A DNA stretch of 64,000 nucleotides from contig NZ_JAFBEB010000005.1 in assembly GCF_016908525.1 (NCBI RefSeq), positions 215,802 to 279,801 on the forward strand, written 5' to 3'. The translations under genes were made by a program, and so were the position numbers. This document shows, one piece after another, positions 60,805 through 64,000 of the stretch. The notes below the pieces were generated by a model. It made no database searches. It had not been told where the DNA came from and saw only the letters and a program-made list of their open reading frames with translations. The DNA is from Brevibacillus fulvus. GTDB taxonomy: Bacteria > Bacillota > Bacilli > Brevibacillales > Brevibacillaceae. Each line of letters starts with the position of its first letter. Position 1 is the stretch's first letter.

Positions 60805-61746
60805 TTATATATTTACAAAAAAACAACTTCCGCTCACCTTTTTACAATGTTTTTTAACGACCGCCGCATATTCCCCCAGTTCCTCCACATTGTTAAAGGA
60901 GCGGTCCTGATTCGTGACAATAGCGATCGATAAGGATACAAGGGGTATCTTTTCTTTAATACCCTGTCGATTTTCTGCTACCACAAATTGTTGTGATTGA
61001 TGGTCGGGGTGGTAAAAATCTCTAATCATCTCGTCAAAATCTTTGATGATTTCATTGCAGATTGATAAAAAACAAGAGTGATTCAGAACCGCAATAAAAT
61101 CATCGCCGCCAATATGCCCTAAGAAAGCGCCTTCTTTAACCAACGTTCTCTTAAGTAATTCCGCGGTCGCTTGAAGAAGATCATCGCCTTTTTTAAAACC
61201 GTATGTATCGTTATAAGCTTTAAAATTGTCCAAATCGAAATATAGAATGCTAAATCGCTCCTGTTGGATGATTTCTTGCAATTTTTCATCAATCATGTGG
61301 TTTCCCGGCAGTCTGGTAAGCGGATTCAAAAAGCTGGCGAATTCTACCTGAACTTCAACCAACTTCATGAGTAATCGTTGAATGCTGACAATACCAATAT
61401 ATTTATTTTCCTTGGTCACAATTACATAATCATACCTGTCGTCTTCCTCCCTTTCCATTGCCAATTTGCTGACTTCTGTTATGGATTGGAAGTAATCAAC
61501 GATGAGCGGCTCTTTTTTTACGACCAGATCAATCGACCTGCCCATAAAAAGATTATAACCATATTGCGTCCCTATTTTTTGGTAAAAGCTCGTTCTCGTT
61601 ATAAGAGAAGTGGGTAATTCTTGATTTACGACAACTATTCCCTGTATCTTCGTATTCTCACTAAAAATCTCATGCACCGCTTTACTTACTACATTTTGAG
61701 AAACACAGGGTACTGGTTCGATAATATCCCCAATATACGCTGTCAT
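60805..61746 (-). CDS. Diguanylate cyclase with N-terminal CBS-like pair
   Basis: About 313 residues. Residues 1-135 look like two CBS-type modules (EIFSENTKIQGIVVVN; DDRYDYVIVTKENKYIGIVSIQRLL); residues about 145-313 form a GGDEF domain: NPLTRLPGNHMI, FSILYFDLDNFKAYND, and the active loop GHIGGDDFIAVL (GGDDF, an active-type variant). Makes cyclic di-GMP. ATG at 61746 (AAGGTGG at 5 nt). 54 nt after the EAL gene, same strand. Its 3' end adjoins the deletion junction of the SDR remnant, so the last residues could be altered. Confidence 0.87.
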   Translation of the reverse strand: MTAYIGDIIEPVPCVSQNVVSKAVHEIFSENTKIQGIVVVNQELPTSLITRTSFYQKIGTQYGYNLFMGRSIDLVVKKEPLIVDYFQSITEVSKLAMEREEDDRYDYVIVTKENKYIGIVSIQRLLMKLVEVQVEFASFLNPLTRLPGNHMIDEKLQEIIQQERFSILYFDLDNFKAYNDTYGFKKGDDLLQATAELLKRTLVKEGAFLGHIGGDDFIAVLNHSCFLSICNEIIKDFDEMIRDFYHPDHQSQQFVVAENRQGIKEKIPLVSLSIAIVTNQDRSFNNVEELGEYAAVVKKHCKKVSGSCFFVNI

Positions 61747-61800
61747 ATTTTCCACCTTCTACTGATAACATTCGTTTAGAATATAGAAGATTATTGCTTG

Positions 61801-62682
61801 TCATGATTCGCAGCAAACGTGCGGAATCCTTCCTAATCTTAATTCCTCTTGCGGTTTGCCTATCGCGTATCCTTGACCATAGTGTACTCCTTGTTGACGT
61901 ACAAAGTCGAACTCTTCCTTCCTTTCGATTCCTTCGGCAATTGTTTCCGAAGAAGACCGCTTCGCATAATCTATGATTAATTTGACCAACTGCTGCTGTT
62001 CTAAATTTTTATCTATATTTTGAATAAGCGACCTATCCAGTTTTATAAATTCCGGTTTTAAATACACCAAACTTTTGAGACTATTGTAACCAGATCCGAC
62101 ATCATCGATCGCAATGCGAAATCCTTGTGAACGGTAATTGGAAAGGACCTTTTCAAACAGTGTAAAATCTGTCACAGCACTTTTCTCTGTCAACTCAAAA
62201 ACAACCTGGCTTGGTTTGATCCCGAGTTCAGTTAAAATTTGAAGAGTTTCCCCACTTTGATAATGGGAATCAAGTAAAACATGCGGGTGGATATTAAGAA
62301 AAAGCAGCGTATTTTTGGGGTGCTCATTGCGATGCAATCGATCTTTAAAACGTTTAAGCGAAAGATTCCTGCAAAAACATTCAAACAAAAACACCTGGTT
62401 CGATTTCCCGACAAATTCATAAAAGGATTCTGTATTTGGAAATAAATCCGTTATGGCAGGACGATTCAACGCTTCATACCCGATCGTGTCTCCTGAGTCT
62501 AATTGAATAATAGGCTGGAAGTATGTATCCAGCGCATTCTGCTTCATGATGTTTCGTAATTCCTTCAATCTCTTATAATAAAAGATTTCTCGTTTTCTTC
62601 TGTTGTTTAAATACTTAAAATATAAGCAAAGGGTACTCGTCTCAATTTTTGCCAATAAATCAGTATTTATCTGACTGGACAT
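61801..62682 (-). CDS. EAL-domain cyclic di-GMP phosphodiesterase
   Basis: 293 residues: a short N-terminal helical segment (about 1-45) and an EAL domain (about 46-285) with GYEALNRP (metal Glu), FLNIHP, VFELTEKS, AIDDVGSGYNSL, EFIKLDRSLI, ETIAEGIE and HYGQGYAIGKP, so all catalytic residues appear present. Hydrolyses cyclic di-GMP to pGpG. It is followed by the CBS-GGDEF gene; together they have the domain order EAL-CBS-CBS-GGDEF, as if one protein were split over two genes. Confidence 0.88.
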   Translation of the reverse strand: MSSQINTDLLAKIETSTLCLYFKYLNNRRKREIFYYKRLKELRNIMKQNALDTYFQPIIQLDSGDTIGYEALNRPAITDLFPNTESFYEFVGKSNQVFLFECFCRNLSLKRFKDRLHRNEHPKNTLLFLNIHPHVLLDSHYQSGETLQILTELGIKPSQVVFELTEKSAVTDFTLFEKVLSNYRSQGFRIAIDDVGSGYNSLKSLVYLKPEFIKLDRSLIQNIDKNLEQQQLVKLIIDYAKRSSSETIAEGIERKEEFDFVRQQGVHYGQGYAIGKPQEELRLGRIPHVCCES

Positions 62683-62847
62683 TTTGTTGCACCCACTTTA
62701 TTAAGGATACTCAATAGTTTACCTATCCTGTGTTAAAAGAGTGTGAATTCGGTATGGAATCTCGGTAGTATTTTGCTTGGATTCTCACGGCCCATGTCCT
62801 GCCTGGCGGTGATGTCATCCCCGAACAGGGACCTCGAAATTCAACAC

Positions 62848-62876
62848 TTGAAAAATGCGTTGATAGCTAGTACACT
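62848..62876 (+). promoter_or_regulatory. Possible SigA promoter of the riboswitch-pbuE unit
   Basis: TTGAAA, 17 bp, TACACT; transcription would start about 30 nt before the aptamer. In 62683-62847 I see no intact gene or structure. Confidence 0.5.
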
Positions 62877-62913
62877 GTTCAAAGCGCTTCCCTTTTAAAA
62901 AAATAAATAATAC

Positions 62914-62975
62914 CTGTATAACCTCAGAATATGGCTTGAGGGTCTCTACCAGGAACCATAAAATCCTGATTACAG
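62914..62975 (+). ncRNA. Purine riboswitch aptamer, adenine type
   Basis: P1 CTGTA/TACAG (62914-62918 with 62971-62975), P2 CCTCA/TGAGG (62922-62926 with 62937-62941) with the conserved GAATATGG loop, joining segment GTCTCTACC, and P3 CAGGA/TCCTG (62950-62954 with 62964-62968). The base that pairs with the ligand (equivalent of position 74) is T62970 in GATTA, and U at this site selects adenine rather than guanine. The order and loops match the Bacillus pbuE aptamer. Confidence 0.93.
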
Positions 62976-63016
62976 AAAATGACACATTCATTTTTTGTAA
63001 TCAGGATTTTTTATTT
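62961..63016 (+). terminator. Riboswitch-controlled terminator
   Basis: AAATCCTGATTACA (62961-62974) pairs perfectly with TGTAATCAGGATTT (62996-63009), followed by TTTATTTT. Its left arm reuses the 3' strands of P3 and P1, so terminator and aptamer exclude one another: adenine binding should turn the gene on. Confidence 0.92.
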
Positions 63017-63041
63017 TCGCAAGAAAGGATATAACCAAGAT

Positions 63042-63944
63042 ATGAATGGAAAAGTTTTTATTCTAGCATTATCAACTGTTGCCGTTGGACTCGTTGAATT
63101 AATTATTGGCGGAATCCTTCCAGCTATCGCCATCGACTTGAACATCTCCTTGAGCTCCGCTGGACAATTAATCACCGTTTTCGCCCTGGTTTATGCTGTG
63201 TCCGGTCCTGTGCTGCTCGTTATCACCAGCAAAATCGAGCGCAAAAAGTTATATCTTCTCTCCTTGTTGATCTTTTTCATTGGCAATATGATGACCTGTT
63301 TCAGTCCGAATTTCACCTTTATGATGGCTGCGCGGATTTTAACTGCCATGAGTACAGCACTGATCGTTGTCCTGTCTTTAACCATCGCTGCCAAAATCGT
63401 TTCACCGGCACACCGGGCAAAAGCTCTCGGTCTCATTTATATGGGCATCAGTTCATCACTGGTCATGGGCGTGCCGCTGGGAATTTTACTATCGGATAAA
63501 TTCGGCTGGCGCATTCTTTTTCTGGGGATTGCAATTTTATCGATAGGTTCGTTCATACTGATTTCCATCTTGTTGCCGCGAGTTGCCGGGGAAAACACGC
63601 TTCCGCTTTCCCAACAAATAAAGGCAGTGGGCAGCTTAAAAATCGGCAGTGCACATTTGGCAACTATGTTTATGCTGGCTGGACACTATACGCTTTATGC
63701 GTACTTTACGCCCTTTCTGGAAACGGTGCTTCAGCTTGATTCCGGTTGGATCAGTTTATGCTATTTGTTATTTGGAATAGCGGCGGTAAGCGGCGGAGCA
63801 TTCGGGGGGATTCTCTCCGATTCGATCGGGGCACAAAAAAGCATCCTTGTGGTCATCGTTTCATTTGCCCTTGTGCTCTCCTTCATCCCATTCACCACTT
63901 TTTCATGTTTTTGGCAAGTAAGAAATGTAGCAAATGGCAATTAA
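63042..63944 (+). CDS. pbuE: Purine base/nucleoside efflux pump PbuE, C-terminally truncated
   Basis: 300 residues to the stop, against roughly 390 in Bacillus PbuE. MFS transporter: GKVFILALSTVAVGLVELII, IALDLNISLSSAGQLITVFAL-type helix 2 region, RILTAMSTALIVVLSLTIA, LAGHYTLYAYFTPFLETVL agree closely with PbuE, which exports adenine, hypoxanthine and related compounds. An adenine riboswitch precedes it. After SFIPFTTFS likeness stops and the frame ends in QVRNVANGN within sequence resembling an IS21 end, so the last two to three helices are missing and the protein is probably inactive. ATG at 63042 with AAAGGA 12 nt before. Confidence 0.85.
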   Translation: MNGKVFILALSTVAVGLVELIIGGILPAIAIDLNISLSSAGQLITVFALVYAVSGPVLLVITSKIERKKLYLLSLLIFFIGNMMTCFSPNFTFMMAARILTAMSTALIVVLSLTIAAKIVSPAHRAKALGLIYMGISSSLVMGVPLGILLSDKFGWRILFLGIAILSIGSFILISILLPRVAGENTLPLSQQIKAVGSLKIGSAHLATMFMLAGHYTLYAYFTPFLETVLQLDSGWISLCYLLFGIAAVSGGAFGGILSDSIGAQKSILVVIVSFALVLSFIPFTTFSCFWQVRNVANGN

Positions 63945-64000
63945 AAATGTACCACTTGCCAACCCCTAAATTATTTACCGTGTAATAGCGATTCTTTGTA
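63926..64000. mobile_element. Probable left end of an IS21-family element (runs off the window)
   Basis: TGTAGCAAATGGCAATTAAA followed by ATGTACCACTT resembles the terminal repeat of IS21-family elements (TG start, GGCAATTAAAA, TGTACCACTT block). It begins exactly where pbuE loses likeness to its family. The transposase genes istA/istB would lie outside the window, so this remains a partial view. Confidence 0.5.

Noticed and set aside
62740..62850. Stretch before the riboswitch that looks faintly coding on the minus strand (EFRGPCSGMTSPPGR)
   Set aside because: Short, no start or ribosome site, no family recognised; it could be a remnant but cannot be supported.
1..64000. Prophage, CRISPR array, toxin-antitoxin or defence island
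   Set aside because: No phage structural or integrase genes, no regularly spaced repeats and no recognisable defence or toxin-antitoxin genes were seen.

Overview
The window is a chromosomal segment of a Gram-positive, low-to-mid G+C endospore-former-type bacterium (order Bacillales; a Brevibacillus-, Paenibacillaceae- or Alicyclobacillaceae-like genome fits, but the genus cannot be fixed from sequence alone). The support is: strong AGGAGG ribosome binding sites, many TTG/GTG starts, LicR/GutR-type PRD regulators, CcpA-type cre sites, and textbook Bacillus-type GlnR/TnrA, Fur and PerR boxes. No rRNA, tRNA, CRISPR array or complete mobile element was seen.

Layout. 1-4.6 kb: the tail of an MFS transporter, class II fumarase, lipoate-protein ligase, an ANTAR regulator behind two perfect GlnR/TnrA boxes, and a secreted HAD phosphatase. 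4.7-10.2 kb: a cellobiose/beta-glucoside PTS operon (licBCAH) with its activator licR. 10.3-18.1 kb: two nitroreductases plus a small monooxygenase, a chemoreceptor, a two-gene lactonase/iron-alcohol-dehydrogenase operon, and a secreted GH28 pectinase. 18.2-23.7 kb: a DHA2 drug exporter, an orphan prepilin peptidase and a Fur-boxed iron-siderophore uptake operon without an ATPase. 24-28 kb: kduI-kduD divergent from an IclR regulator with TGGAA-N5-TTCCA operators, and a thiolase. 28.5-38.4 kb: a G6R/NlpC-like protein, a MetE-like protein, small ABM/IsdG monooxygenases (one Fur-controlled), remnants of two broken genes, a luciferase-like monooxygenase, a second chemoreceptor, a cyclohexadienyl-dehydratase-like secreted protein and SelO.

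38.5-41 kb: PerR-controlled ahpCF. 41-47.3 kb: a sorbitol PTS operon (srlD-gutR-gutM-srlA-srlE-srlB-fsa). 47.4-51.2 kb: an amino-acid permease divergent from an ArsR-type regulator/MFS operon with a perfect 25-bp palindromic operator. 51.3-56.7 kb: a DeoR regulator divergent from an unusual hexitol operon that combines a mannitol-type PTS and dehydrogenase with a pentulose/hexulose-phosphate 3-epimerase and a 6-phospho-3-hexuloisomerase. 56.8-64 kb: two unassigned genes, a broken acetyltransferase, TetR with twin operators next to a wrecked SDR gene, an EAL gene and a CBS-GGDEF gene, and an adenine-type riboswitch in front of a purine efflux gene (pbuE) that is cut short by what looks like the end of an IS21-like element.

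Functional themes: sugars and sugar alcohols (cellobiosides, sorbitol, a hexitol, pectin) feed central metabolism under CcpA-like control; iron, peroxide and nitrogen status are read by Fur, PerR and GlnR/TnrA sites; and the right-hand 5 kb shows several gene-decay events. The most novel-looking parts are the hexitol operon with two extra hexulose-phosphate enzymes and the lactonase-dehydrogenase operon.
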